Notes: generated from the sequence alone by a model not told the origin. 64,000 nucleotides of DNA from Streptomyces olivochromogenes (GCF_001514115.1 NZ_KQ948469.1:88732-152731); one strand, 5' to 3'; positions 25,007-33,115 are shown, counted from the stretch's first letter. Made by a program: numbers and translations.

Positions 25007-27139
25007 TCAGAGCCCGGTCTGGTGGACGCGGCCGTCCACCCCGCGGTAGGCGGCCAGTACGCCGCCGTCCGGCCCGGCGACGGCACCGAGCGCGCCGTCG
25101 AAGGCGCCGCTGACGAAGTCGGTGTCCTTGCTCCAGCCGGCCCAGCCGCCGTCGGCGGTCCAACTGCGCGTCCAGAGCGTGTAGTCCCCGGCCCGCGCGT
25201 ACAGGTGGACGGTGCCGCCGGAAGCCACCAAGGTCGGGCTTCCACTGGTCGTGCCGCCGAGGGACGTCCAGTCCGACCAGGTGCCGGAGGTGTCGCGGGT
25301 CCGTGACCACACCGAGTCGTCGGGGGTACGCACGGCCACGTGCAGCCGCCCGGCGTCGTCGACGACGGCCGACGGACGTCCGTAGAACGGCCGGCCCTGC
25401 GGGGCGCCGAGCGAGGTCCAGCCGGAGGCCGGGCCGCGCGACCACACATTGCCGTCCGCACCGCGCACGAACAGGGTCCAGTCGTCCGGTCCCGCGAAGG
25501 CCGCGGTCGGCGCGTCCGTCAGCGTCCCGCCGAGGCTCTGCCAGCGCCCCCAGTGCCCGTTCGCGTACACGCGCCGGTAGGCGGTGTCGTCGGTGCCGCG
25601 CACGAAGACGTCGATCCGTCCCCCGTCCGAGGCGTACGCCGCGGGCTGGCCCAGGATGCGGCCGCGCGTCGGGCCACCCAGATCGGTGGTCCGGGACGCG
25701 GCCCAGTCACCACCGCGCGCGGTCTGCGCGCGCAGCGCGCCGTCCGTGCCGCGGGTGAAGACGGTCAGCGCGTCGCCGTCGCGCACCAGGGCCGGGCTCG
25801 CCGACGAGCGGCCGGGAAGCTGTGCGCCGGGGGCCTCGTCGGTGCCGGTCAGCTTGAGGAAGGCCGTGCCGTGCGCGGGGACGCGCACCGTGTACGAGCC
25901 GGTGAAGGTGCCGCGGGAGGCACGGGCCCGCAGATCGCGCACCGCGACCTTGCCCGCGAGGCCGGCGTCCGCGAAGGTCACCGTGCGGTCCTGCGCCTGG
26001 TCGGAACGGTTGAGCAGGACGACCGCCCGCTTGCCCGCACCCTGCAGCACCTTGCTGTACACGTCGCCGACCGAGTCGGTCGCCACGCGGGCGCCCTGGA
26101 TGCCCAGCGGGTCCTGGTCGACGGCGATGATCTCGGGGTTGCGCAGAGTGTCGATCATCGACTGCGCCAGGGTGCGCGGGTCACTGCCGAGCATGAGCGG
26201 CGAGGCCATCTCGGCCCACATCACGAACTGAGTGGTGGACTCCTCCTCCGTCAGCTCGTAGCCGCCCTCGGCGAGCTTGCGCATCGGGATGAGGTAGTCG
26301 GGGTCGTTCCAGTGCCCGGGCCCCTGGGCCTCGGGGTGCCAGGCGTTGGCATCCATGTTGCGCAGGATGTTCGGCCACTCCCCCGCGGTCGGGGTTCCCC
26401 AGGCGATGTCGGTGCCGGTACGCCAGGAGTCGGCTGCCGTCGGGCCGTAGACGAAGGTGTTGTGCGCGTCCTGTTCCGGGGTGTGCGGCATGCCCCAGTC
26501 GTCGGTGAGCGGGTTGCACAGGTTGAGCAGCATCTTGCGCCCGGACTTGGCGACGGCGTCGCTGAACTCCTTGAAGGCGGGGCCCGGATCGAGGCCGGCG
26601 CCGATGCCGCACAGGAAGTCCACCTTGATGGCGTCGACCTTCCACCCGGCGAACTGACGGGCGTCCTGCTCGTAGTGACCGCGACTGCCCAGGCCACACC
26701 ACTTCCCGCCGTCGTACTCACCCGCGTCGGTGTAGATGCCGACCTTGAGGCCCCGCTTGTGAAGGTACGTCACCAGCGCGGGGATGCCGGAGGGGAAGCG
26801 GGTGGGGTTGGCCACGAGCCTGCCCGTCTGCGGATCGCGCGGCTGGTCCGCCTGCCAACCGCCGTCCAGCCAGACGATGTTGTAGCCGCTGTCGCGCAGC
26901 CCGCTGCTGACGAGATGGTCGGCGACCTTCTTGACCTGGTCCTCCGTCGGGGCGCCGAGCCCGTAGTAGGTGTTCCATCCCATGTACGGCGTGGAGGCGA
27001 GACCGCTGTCGTAGTACTGCGGCGCGCCCTGGTCGTCCGCGGCGTGTGCCGCCGGAACCGCCGACCCGACCAGCACCACGGCACCGAGCACCACCGCGGT
27101 CCGCCGCGGTCGCGCCATCCCTGCACGATGCGAAGCCAC
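25007..27139 (-). CDS. Secreted GH27 alpha-galactosidase with C-terminal lectin-like propeller
   Basis: A 710-residue secreted enzyme that removes terminal alpha-galactose from oligo- or polysaccharides. The Sec-type signal peptide ends near AHAAD (residues about 34). The GH27 barrel begins at TPYMGWNTYYG; the nucleophile is Asp174 in IKVDFLCG and the acid/base is in WNDPDYLIPM. A small beta domain follows, and residues about 440-710 carry six repeats of the form FxRGTDGxxxxR (FTRGTDG, FVRGTDD, FVRGADG, VRTPDDS, YARAGDY, YRGVDG), typical of PLL-like six-bladed lectin propellers. The GTG start at 27139 has GGGAGA five bases upstream. It has its own promoter and the shared operator, and feeds the ABC importer encoded next. 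Confidence 0.92.
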   Translation of the reverse strand: MASHRAGMARPRRTAVVLGAVVLVGSAVPAAHAADDQGAPQYYDSGLASTPYMGWNTYYGLGAPTEDQVKKVADHLVSSGLRDSGYNIVWLDGGWQADQPRDPQTGRLVANPTRFPSGIPALVTYLHKRGLKVGIYTDAGEYDGGKWCGLGSRGHYEQDARQFAGWKVDAIKVDFLCGIGAGLDPGPAFKEFSDAVAKSGRKMLLNLCNPLTDDWGMPHTPEQDAHNTFVYGPTAADSWRTGTDIAWGTPTAGEWPNILRNMDANAWHPEAQGPGHWNDPDYLIPMRKLAEGGYELTEEESTTQFVMWAEMASPLMLGSDPRTLAQSMIDTLRNPEIIAVDQDPLGIQGARVATDSVGDVYSKVLQGAGKRAVVLLNRSDQAQDRTVTFADAGLAGKVAVRDLRARASRGTFTGSYTVRVPAHGTAFLKLTGTDEAPGAQLPGRSSASPALVRDGDALTVFTRGTDGALRAQTARGGDWAASRTTDLGGPTRGRILGQPAAYASDGGRIDVFVRGTDDTAYRRVYANGHWGRWQSLGGTLTDAPTAAFAGPDDWTLFVRGADGNVWSRGPASGWTSLGAPQGRPFYGRPSAVVDDAGRLHVAVRTPDDSVWSRTRDTSGTWSDWTSLGGTTSGSPTLVASGGTVHLYARAGDYTLWTRSWTADGGWAGWSKDTDFVSGAFDGALGAVAGPDGGVLAAYRGVDGRVHQTGL

Positions 27140-27211
27140 TGAATTCTCCCGAGAGTTGGGGTACGGGGCACCGCGCTCCGGTCGTACCTGGGCGCCGGTG
27201 CCACGGCGGAA

Positions 27212-27240
27212 ACTGTGCCCAGGCCCCTCAAGCCTGTCAA
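27212..27240 (-). promoter_or_regulatory. Promoter of GH27 gene
   Basis: Minus-strand TTGACA at 27240-27235, a 17-bp spacer and CACAGT at 27217-27212. The -35 is consensus, the -10 weak. It is placed exactly as the promoter of the transporter operon relative to the shared palindrome. Confidence 0.5.
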
Positions 27241-27260
27241 TATTAATTGCTAATTAACTT
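27236..27260 (-). promoter_or_regulatory. Galactoside regulon operator, copy at GH27 gene
   Basis: TTAATT-GCT-AATTAA (27243-27257) is a perfect 6+3+6 palindrome in a 25-bp block shared with 24919-24943. It is 97 bp upstream of the GH27 start codon, against 99 bp at the transporter operon, and ends at the -35 box. Confidence 0.7.
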
Positions 27261-27473
27261 AAAAACGGGATCTCGCGGTGACGTAGGCTCCGCCCCGGGA
27301 CGGTTTCCGCAGGCTGCGGCGGTGCCCCACCCCCGGCCGATCGCCGGCCGGGCGGGCTGCGCGGAATTGTTTGGAACCCTCACGCGCTGATGAAGCCAGA
27401 GGGCATGGGATGCCGCCGGTGTGCGAGCCGAGCAGCCCGAGTGACCGAGGCGACAGACATTGGAGGGGCCGAA

Positions 27474-27986
27474 ATGGCAGCGCAGACGCAGAGGGCCGTA
27501 CTGGCGGGCGGATGCTTCTGGGGGATGGAGGACCTGATCCGCCGGCTCCCGGGCGTGACAGCGACCCGGGTCGGATACACCGGGGGTGACGTGCCGAACG
27601 CGACGTACCGTAACCACGGCACCCACGCGGAGGCCATTGAGATCCTTTTCGACCCCGAGAAGACCGACTTCCGCACGATCTTGGAGTTCTTCTTCCAGAT
27701 CCACGACCCGAGCACCAGGAACCGCCAGGGCAACGACATAGGTCTCAGCTACCGCTCGGCGATCTACTACGTGGACGACGAGCAGAAGCGGATCGCCGAG
27801 GACACCATCGCGGACGTGGACGCCTCCGGACTGTGGCCGGGCAAGGTCGTCACCGAGGTCGAGCCGGTCGGCCCCTTCTGGGAGGCCGAGCCCGAGCACC
27901 AGGACTACCTGGAGCGTTACCCCGATGGCTACACCTGCCACTTCCCGCGCCCGGGATGGCGGCTGCCCGCCCGCGCGGAGGGCTGA
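27474..27986 (+). CDS. msrA: Peptide methionine-S-sulfoxide reductase MsrA
   Basis: A 170-residue MsrA that repairs methionine-S-sulfoxide in proteins. The catalytic GGCFWG (Cys14) is followed by the usual VGYTGG, HAEAIEILFDP, FFQIHDPSTRNRQGNDIG and YRSAIYY blocks, so the enzyme is complete. No clear recycling cysteine pair is seen in the C-terminal tail beyond the Cys in YTCHFPRP. ATG at 27474 follows GGAGGGG; an in-frame start at 27390 would add 28 residues without family similarity. It stands alone, divergent from the GH27 gene. Confidence 0.95.
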   Translation: MAAQTQRAVLAGGCFWGMEDLIRRLPGVTATRVGYTGGDVPNATYRNHGTHAEAIEILFDPEKTDFRTILEFFFQIHDPSTRNRQGNDIGLSYRSAIYYVDDEQKRIAEDTIADVDASGLWPGKVVTEVEPVGPFWEAEPEHQDYLERYPDGYTCHFPRPGWRLPARAEG

Positions 27987-28094
27987 TCCCACGGACGGCT
28001 GACCACGCGGTCGGCTGACCGCGTCAGGCGGCAACCAGCTCATCCAGCGTGAGGAAGAACGGCGAGTGCGTCGGCGACCGGACCGGTCGCCGAC

Positions 28095-28136
28095 GTCCGG
28101 GAGGCACGTCAAGGCGTCCGGAAGGCACGTCAAGGC
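28095..28136. repeat. Two tandem copies of a 21-bp unit
   Basis: Units at 28095-28115 and 28116-28136 differ at one base. They lie in the 143-bp gap just past the stop of the leftward MmyB-type regulator gene and after msrA. No function evident. Confidence 0.6.
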
Positions 28137-29017
28137 ATGGTGCGTCCCGGCGTTCGGGTCGGGTCGCCGGCGGGCCGTGTACCGCCGACGTGGTCAGGGG
28201 CGTGCATGCTGGCGAGCAGACGCAGGCGTTCTTCGGAGGCGCTGCCCGGCCGTGCGTGGTAGGTGACCAGCGTCTGGCCGCCAGTGCCCGGGACCAGCAG
28301 CTTTTCGTAGTGCAGTTCCAGAGGGCCGGCCTCGGGGTGATGAAGCAGGCTGATGCCGGTGGTCTTGTGCTTGACGTCCTGCCGGGCCCAGAGCGTGCGG
28401 AAGCGCTCGCTGCGCAGGGAGAGCTCTCCGACGATCTCGACGAGGCGCGGGTCTTCGATGTCCGCGCCGGCGACGGAGCGCAGGTACGGGACGACCCGGG
28501 CGGTCATGTCTTCCCAGTCCTGATGGAGTTCCCGCATCTCCGGTTCCAGGAACGCTGCCAGAATGCCGTTGCGCCCCGGCGCGTTGAACGGTGAGAGCGC
28601 GATGGCGAGGCTGTTGGCGGCCAGGACGTCCATGTACGTGCCGTGGATGTACGCCGGGGTCAGTGGCCAGGAGTCGATGAGTGTGCGCATGCCGTCACCG
28701 ACCTGCTCAGGCCTGCGGGGCCGCTTGCGCCGCGGGCTCTTGCGTGTGGCGATCTCCAGCAGGTACGTCGTCGCCTCCTCGTCCAGTCGCAGTGCGCGGG
28801 CGATGCTGCGCAGGACCTGCTCCGAGGGGTTCCTGTCGCGGCCCTGCTCCAAGCGGTTGTAGTAGTCGGAGCTGATGCCCGCGAGGAACGCGACCTCCTC
28901 GCGGCGCAGCCCCGGGACACGCCGGTTGCCCTGATCCCAGGCCTCGTCGGGCTGGACCAGTTCCCTGCGGGCGCGCAGATACCGGCCCAGTGCGTTGGCG
29001 TCTGCGGTGGCTGTCAT
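28130..29017 (-). CDS. MmyB-type helix-turn-helix regulator
   Basis: A 295-residue XRE/MmyB regulator. The N-terminal helix-turn-helix (LGRYLRARRELV, then VPGLRREEVAFLAGISSDYY and NRLEQGRDRNPS) spans residues about 8-80. The C-terminal MmyB-like ligand domain shows TPAYIHGTYMDVLAANSLA and ISLLHHPEAGPLELHYEKL. These regulators commonly bind a fatty acid or other hydrophobic ligand and control an adjacent divergent SDR gene, which is the arrangement here. ATG at 29017 was chosen over upstream frames that read through the shared promoter region. Confidence 0.9.
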   Translation of the reverse strand: MTATADANALGRYLRARRELVQPDEAWDQGNRRVPGLRREEVAFLAGISSDYYNRLEQGRDRNPSEQVLRSIARALRLDEEATTYLLEIATRKSPRRKRPRRPEQVGDGMRTLIDSWPLTPAYIHGTYMDVLAANSLAIALSPFNAPGRNGILAAFLEPEMRELHQDWEDMTARVVPYLRSVAGADIEDPRLVEIVGELSLRSERFRTLWARQDVKHKTTGISLLHHPEAGPLELHYEKLLVPGTGGQTLVTYHARPGSASEERLRLLASMHAPDHVGGTRPAGDPTRTPGRTMP

Positions 29018-29030
29018 GTGTCCAGCGTAC

Positions 29031-29040
29031 GAACGCGTTC
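29031..29040. promoter_or_regulatory. Possible operator between MmyB-type regulator and SDR
   Basis: GAACGCGTTC is a perfect 10-bp palindrome 14 bp from the regulator start, and GGTTCGTTCC at 29083 is a related half-site. It is a candidate autoregulatory site; the assignment is by position only. Confidence 0.3.
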
Positions 29041-29149
29041 CGGTTTCATGGGTGGCCCTGTCAGTCCCAGTCTCACCCCGTCCTGGTTCGTTCCACAGCG
29101 TGCGGCGCAGTATGACGGCGCAGATCGAACGACCGGAGGAACGCATCAC

Positions 29150-30073
29150 ATGTCCCAGCTCTTCACGACCCCGCTCGGCCGCGACAGCACCGCCTCGGAG
29201 GTGATCGAAGGCGTCGACCTGTCAGGCAGGCGGGCGATCGTCACGGGCGCGGGCTCGGGCATCGGAGTCGAGACCGCCCGCGCACTGGCGGCCAACGGTG
29301 CCGAGGTCACGCTCGCCGTGCGCCGTCCGGAAGCCGGCGAGCAGGTCGCGGCCGACCTGCGCAGGACCACCGGGAACGAGGCGATCCACGTCGCCCGCCT
29401 GGACGTGGCCGACCTGGACTCGGTGCGGGCGTTCACCGCCGGCTGGCAGGGTCCGCTGCACATCCTGATCAACAACGCCGGCATCATGATGCCGCCGGAA
29501 CTCGAGCGGGGCATCGGCGGCCACGAGCTGCAGTTCGCCACCAACTACCTGGGGCACTTCGCCCTGGCCCTGGGGCTGCACGGCGCCCTCGCCGACGGCG
29601 ACGGAGCGCGCCTGGTCTCGGTCTCCTCCAGCGGCCATCTCTTCTCTCCCGTCGTCTTCGACGACATCGACTTCCGCTTCCGCCCGTACGACGCGCTCAT
29701 GGCCTACGGCCAGTCCAAGACCGCCGCCATCCTCCTGGCCGTCGAAGCGCAGCGCCGCTGGTCGGGGGACGGCATCACGGCCAACTCCCTGCACCCCGGT
29801 GCGATCGCCACCAACCTCCAGCGCCACACCGGAGGCCTGCGGACCCCTGAGCCCTACCGCAAGACGATCGAGCAGGGCGCCGCGACCACCGTGTTCCTCG
29901 CCGCTTCCCCGCTGGTCGAAGGCGTCGGCGGCCGCTACTTCGAGGACGTCGACGAAGCCCCTCTCGTCCAGGCTCGGCCCACCCGGCTGGGTGTCCCCGG
30001 CGTGGCCCCCTACGCGCTGGACCCGGCGAACGCCGAGCGCCTGTGGGAGCTGGCGAGCGACATCGTCCGCTGA
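29150..30073 (+). CDS. Short-chain dehydrogenase/reductase
   Basis: A 307-residue SDR of the retinol-dehydrogenase-like type with TGAGSGIG near 32-39, NNAGIM, SVSSSGHLFSP and YGQSKTA as catalytic blocks. It is a clear paralogue of the SDR at 11169 along the whole length. ATG at 29150 follows GGAGGA. It is transcribed divergently from the MmyB-type regulator, its probable controller. Natural substrate unknown. Confidence 0.92.
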   Translation: MSQLFTTPLGRDSTASEVIEGVDLSGRRAIVTGAGSGIGVETARALAANGAEVTLAVRRPEAGEQVAADLRRTTGNEAIHVARLDVADLDSVRAFTAGWQGPLHILINNAGIMMPPELERGIGGHELQFATNYLGHFALALGLHGALADGDGARLVSVSSSGHLFSPVVFDDIDFRFRPYDALMAYGQSKTAAILLAVEAQRRWSGDGITANSLHPGAIATNLQRHTGGLRTPEPYRKTIEQGAATTVFLAASPLVEGVGGRYFEDVDEAPLVQARPTRLGVPGVAPYALDPANAERLWELASDIVR

Positions 30074-30347
30074 CCGTCGCCGAGCGAGGCTTCGAGCCGT
30101 TCACGACACCATGGCGGACCTGTGGCGTCCGCCGAGCTGATCGGGCTGTGTCTGCAGCGGGTGGCCAGTTCCGGTTCGGTCGTGAAGGCGATCTTCTCGC
30201 CAAGTCCTGCGTCCCGGCAGCGGCTTGGCTCGGCGGTCCAGGAGCGCGGGACACACAGTTCCCGGTCGATTCCACCGCCCGCGTGCATCCAACGGCCGTT
30301 TTGGCATGCCGCCCGTCGGCATTTCGTCGGTCCGCTAATGTGCGGCC

Positions 30348-31346
30348 ATGTTGCAGACGAGATTCACCGATATGTTCGGGCTTGCTCATCCGGTGATGTC
30401 GGCCCCCATGGCCCTGCACAGCGGCGGAACACTCGCTGCCGCGGTCTCCGCCGCCGGCGGCCTCGGCTGTTTCGGGGGTACGCATCCCTGGAAGGGACCC
30501 GACTGGATCCGTGCGGAGATCGCGACCATCCGTGCCACGACGGACCGGCCGTTCGCAGTCGGGTTCATCACGCCGTTCCTCCCCTTCACCGAGCCGCTGT
30601 TCGACGCCACGCTGGAGGAGCGGCCGGACGTCGTCGCCCTGTCGTTCGCCGATCCCCAGCCGTGGCTCGCGCGGGCCAAGGACGCGGGAGCCCGGGTGAT
30701 GTGCCAGGTCCAGAACTACGAGGACGCCGAGGCGGCGGTTGCGGCGGGCGCCGATGTCCTCGTCGCGCAGGGCAACGAGGCCGGCGGTCACACCGGGACG
30801 ATGGGTCTGCTGCCGTTCCTGACCGGGATCGTGCGGAGGTACCCCGATGTCCCGGTGCTGGCCGCGGGCGGCATCGGCGACGGACGAACGCTCGCGGCCG
30901 TCCTCACCGCCGGTGCGGACGGCGCCTGGCTGGGCACGGCATTCCTTGCGACACCCGAGGCGGTCGAGGTGCACGACGTCCACAAGCGCCTGATCGTCGA
31001 GAGCGACGGCGGCGACACCGTCTGGACACGGACCTACGACATCGTCTCAGGACTGCCGTGGCCGACCGGAATCGGTGAACGCGTCCGCCGCAACCGGTTC
31101 ACCGACGAGTGGGCGGAGCGCGAATCAACCCTGCGGGACCGCGCGGAGGAATTCAGGCCTGAGGAAGACGCCAACCCCTTCGGGGCCCCGCCCGACCCCG
31201 ACACGGGTGAGATCATCTACGGCCAGTCGGCGTCCTTCGTCGAGGGCGTGCGCCCGGCCGCTGACGTGGTCCGCGCCATCAGCGACGAGGCCGAAGCGAT
31301 CCTGGATTCACGGCCTCGCTCGCTGCTCGGCCGGCCGGCAACCTGA
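30348..31346 (+). CDS. Nitronate monooxygenase family protein
   Basis: A 332-residue FMN TIM-barrel enzyme of the 2-nitropropane dioxygenase/nitronate monooxygenase family, which oxidises alkyl nitronates. The N-terminal FGLAHPVMSAPMA, the FMN/catalytic block AQGNEAGGHTG (with the histidine expected as base) and AAGGIGDGRTLAAVL plus GADGAWLGTAFL for phosphate binding are intact. The C-terminal 60 residues are variable. ATG at 30348, 274 bp after the SDR, so it probably has its own promoter. Some members are enoyl-ACP reductases or have unknown function, so the substrate is open. Confidence 0.9.
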   Translation: MLQTRFTDMFGLAHPVMSAPMALHSGGTLAAAVSAAGGLGCFGGTHPWKGPDWIRAEIATIRATTDRPFAVGFITPFLPFTEPLFDATLEERPDVVALSFADPQPWLARAKDAGARVMCQVQNYEDAEAAVAAGADVLVAQGNEAGGHTGTMGLLPFLTGIVRRYPDVPVLAAGGIGDGRTLAAVLTAGADGAWLGTAFLATPEAVEVHDVHKRLIVESDGGDTVWTRTYDIVSGLPWPTGIGERVRRNRFTDEWAERESTLRDRAEEFRPEEDANPFGAPPDPDTGEIIYGQSASFVEGVRPAADVVRAISDEAEAILDSRPRSLLGRPAT

Positions 31347-31569
31347 TCGGCGGGGCAGTCGAATGGTCCGGCCGGGGTGCGGGGATGGCCGCCCGCCGGA
31401 CGCTGCACGCGCATGCGTTCCAGGAGCGCGATCAGCTGCGAAACGATCCTCCGTTCCCGCCGCTGACCCGGGGATTCATAGAACCGCGGACAGAGCCGAC
31501 GTAGGTGAGGGCCTTCCGCTGCCGACGTGAGCGTCGGCAGCGGGGCTCCCCGATCCTCCCGGTCGCCGG

Positions 31570-32451
31570 TCAGGGCTGGATGTTCTCCAGGTCCTCCAGG
31601 AGGCTCGGCTGCTTCGGCTCCCAGCCGAGCGCCTGCCGGGTGTGGGCGCTGGACGAGGGCTGGTCGGTCGCGAAGATCGGGCCGAGGGGACCGTAGGTCT
31701 CCGCTGGGACCGACTCGACCGGCAGGCCCAGCCGTCGGCCGATGACCGTGGCGATGTCCCGCACCTTGTCTCCCTCGTCGGCCACGGCATGCCAGGAGGT
31801 ACCGGCCGATGCCTGCTCCAGGGCGAGCCGGAAGAGGACTGCCGCGTCGAGCGCGTGCACGGCCGGCCAACGCTGTGCGCCGTCGCCCGGGTAGCCGGAT
31901 TTTCCGGTCTGTCGTGCGATGCCGGTCAGCAGACCGGCGAATCCGCCCGTGCCGTGGTTGTGAACCGTGCGCGGCATGCGTACGGCCGTGCTTCTGACTC
32001 CGCGTGAGGCCAAGCCCAGGACCGCTGTGACCGCGCGACCGCGGCCACCGACCGGCCCGTCGGTCGGCAGCGGGTCGGCCTCGGTGGAGACGCGGCCCGG
32101 CACCCAGGGCGTACCCGAGACGGTGACGAAGGGGCGGTCGCTGCCGACGAGTTCCTCGCCGAGGGTCGCGAGGGCGGCGCCCTCCTCGGCGACCGCCTTC
32201 GCGAGGGCGTCGGGGCTGCTGAAGTCGTTGGCGAATGCCAGGTGGATCACCCCGTCGGCCTGCGCGACGCCGGCGCGAAGGATGTCCAGATCGGCGAGAC
32301 CTCCCCGGAGCGGTTCGGCGCCGGCCGCCTCGGCGACCAGCGCGGACGCGTCGGAGCGGGCGAGCGCGAGGACGGTGTGGCCGTTGCCGAGCAGTTCGGC
32401 GACGACGGCGGAACCGATCAGACCGGTGCCACCGGTGACAAAGACGCGCAT
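31570..32451 (-). CDS. Atypical/extended SDR (NAD-dependent epimerase-like)
   Basis: A 293-residue protein beginning MRVFVTGGTGLIGSAVVAEL, the dinucleotide-binding motif of extended SDRs, followed by an Asp/Ala pattern (LARSD) and a C-terminal substrate domain ending GWEPKQPSLLEDL. The usual YxxxK is not obvious, as in the atypical SDR5 group (YwnB/NmrA-like or flavonol-reductase-like). It is divergent from a TetR gene with two palindromic operators between them, so its expression is probably derepressed by a TetR ligand. ATG at 32451; longer frames read into the operators and antisense of the TetR gene. Confidence 0.88.
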   Translation of the reverse strand: MRVFVTGGTGLIGSAVVAELLGNGHTVLALARSDASALVAEAAGAEPLRGGLADLDILRAGVAQADGVIHLAFANDFSSPDALAKAVAEEGAALATLGEELVGSDRPFVTVSGTPWVPGRVSTEADPLPTDGPVGGRGRAVTAVLGLASRGVRSTAVRMPRTVHNHGTGGFAGLLTGIARQTGKSGYPGDGAQRWPAVHALDAAVLFRLALEQASAGTSWHAVADEGDKVRDIATVIGRRLGLPVESVPAETYGPLGPIFATDQPSSSAHTRQALGWEPKQPSLLEDLENIQP

Positions 32452-32467
32452 GAAACTCTCCCCCAAG

Positions 32468-32489
32468 TGATGGGACTCTTGTCCCATCA
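32468..32489. promoter_or_regulatory. TetR operator 1 (SDR side)
   Basis: TGATGGGAC-TCTT-GTCCCATCA is a perfect 9+4+9 palindrome 17 bp upstream of the SDR start codon. Its extended arms are typical of TetR-family operators in actinobacteria. Confidence 0.75.
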
Positions 32490-32500
32490 CCATAGCAGCG

Positions 32501-32522
32501 TGATGGGACAAGAGTCCCGTCA
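32501..32522. promoter_or_regulatory. TetR operator 2 (TetR side)
   Basis: TGATGGGAC-AAGA-GTCCCGTCA has one arm mismatch and repeats operator 1, with centres 33 bp apart, about three helical turns. It ends 14 bp before the TetR start codon, implying autorepression. Confidence 0.72.
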
Positions 32523-32536
32523 CGTACGATGGCCCC

Positions 32537-33115
32537 ATGGGTCGATGGGAACCAGGCGCACGTGAACGCCTCGTCATGGCCGCCGTCGACCTGTTCACCG
32601 AGCAGGGGTACGACGCCACGACGGTCGCGCAGATCGCCGAGCGCGCGGGAGTCACCAAAAGCACCTTCTTCCGGCACTTCCCCGACAAGCGCGAGCTGCT
32701 GGTGGCCGGGCAGGAGACGCTGAGCCGGCTGCTGGCCGAGGGGATCGCCGACGCGCCCGGTGATGCCAGCCCGCTCGAGGCCGTCGCTGCCGGTCTTGAG
32801 CGCGCCGCGAGCGCGATGGGCCCCATGAATCGCGAGCTCGCCCCTCGCCTGAAGGCGGCCGTCGCCGCCAGCGCCGAACTTCAAGAACGTGACGCCCTCA
32901 AGAGCGTCAGCCTCGCGGCCGCGATGACAACCGCTCTGGTCGCCCGCGGCGTACCTGGTCCGACCGCGGCTCTCGCGGGCGAGCTGGGCGTCCTCGCGTT
33001 CAAACGGGGGTACGCCGAATGGTCCGAGGGCGACCGCGACGCCAAGGACGGGCTCGCCGAGTACACCCTGGCGGCCCTGGACGAGTTGCGTGCGGCGAGC
33101 GCGTCGCTGGGCTGA
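32537..33115 (+). CDS. TetR/AcrR family repressor
   Basis: A 192-residue TetR regulator with the DNA-binding domain at residues about 8-55 (RLVMAAVDLFTEQGYDATTV, then VTKSTFFRHFPDKREL) and a helical ligand domain. It is divergent from an extended SDR gene, and two near-identical 22-bp operators fill the gap, so it most likely represses both. ATG at 32537 gives the standard length. The inducer is unknown. Confidence 0.92.
   Translation: MGRWEPGARERLVMAAVDLFTEQGYDATTVAQIAERAGVTKSTFFRHFPDKRELLVAGQETLSRLLAEGIADAPGDASPLEAVAAGLERAASAMGPMNRELAPRLKAAVAASAELQERDALKSVSLAAAMTTALVARGVPGPTAALAGELGVLAFKRGYAEWSEGDRDAKDGLAEYTLAALDELRAASASLG

Larger units (their letters stand above)
27140..27473. other. Divergent intergenic, 334 bp
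   Basis: This gap separates the leftward GH27 gene from rightward msrA and holds no gene. It carries the GH27 promoter and operator (27212-27260) and a perfect 8-bp hairpin CCCGGCCG/CGGCCGGG at 27332-27352 of unknown direction. GGAAT at 27363 is followed 18 bp later by GCT, weakly similar to the SigR promoter pattern GGAAT-N18-GTT that serves msrA in Streptomyces. Confidence 0.5.

Noticed and set aside
32468..32522. Palindromes read as DevR/DosR boxes only
   Set aside because: Arms extend to 9 bp (TGATGGGAC), there are two copies between a divergent TetR gene and its neighbour, and the central four bases do not match TWWA; a TetR operator is the better call.
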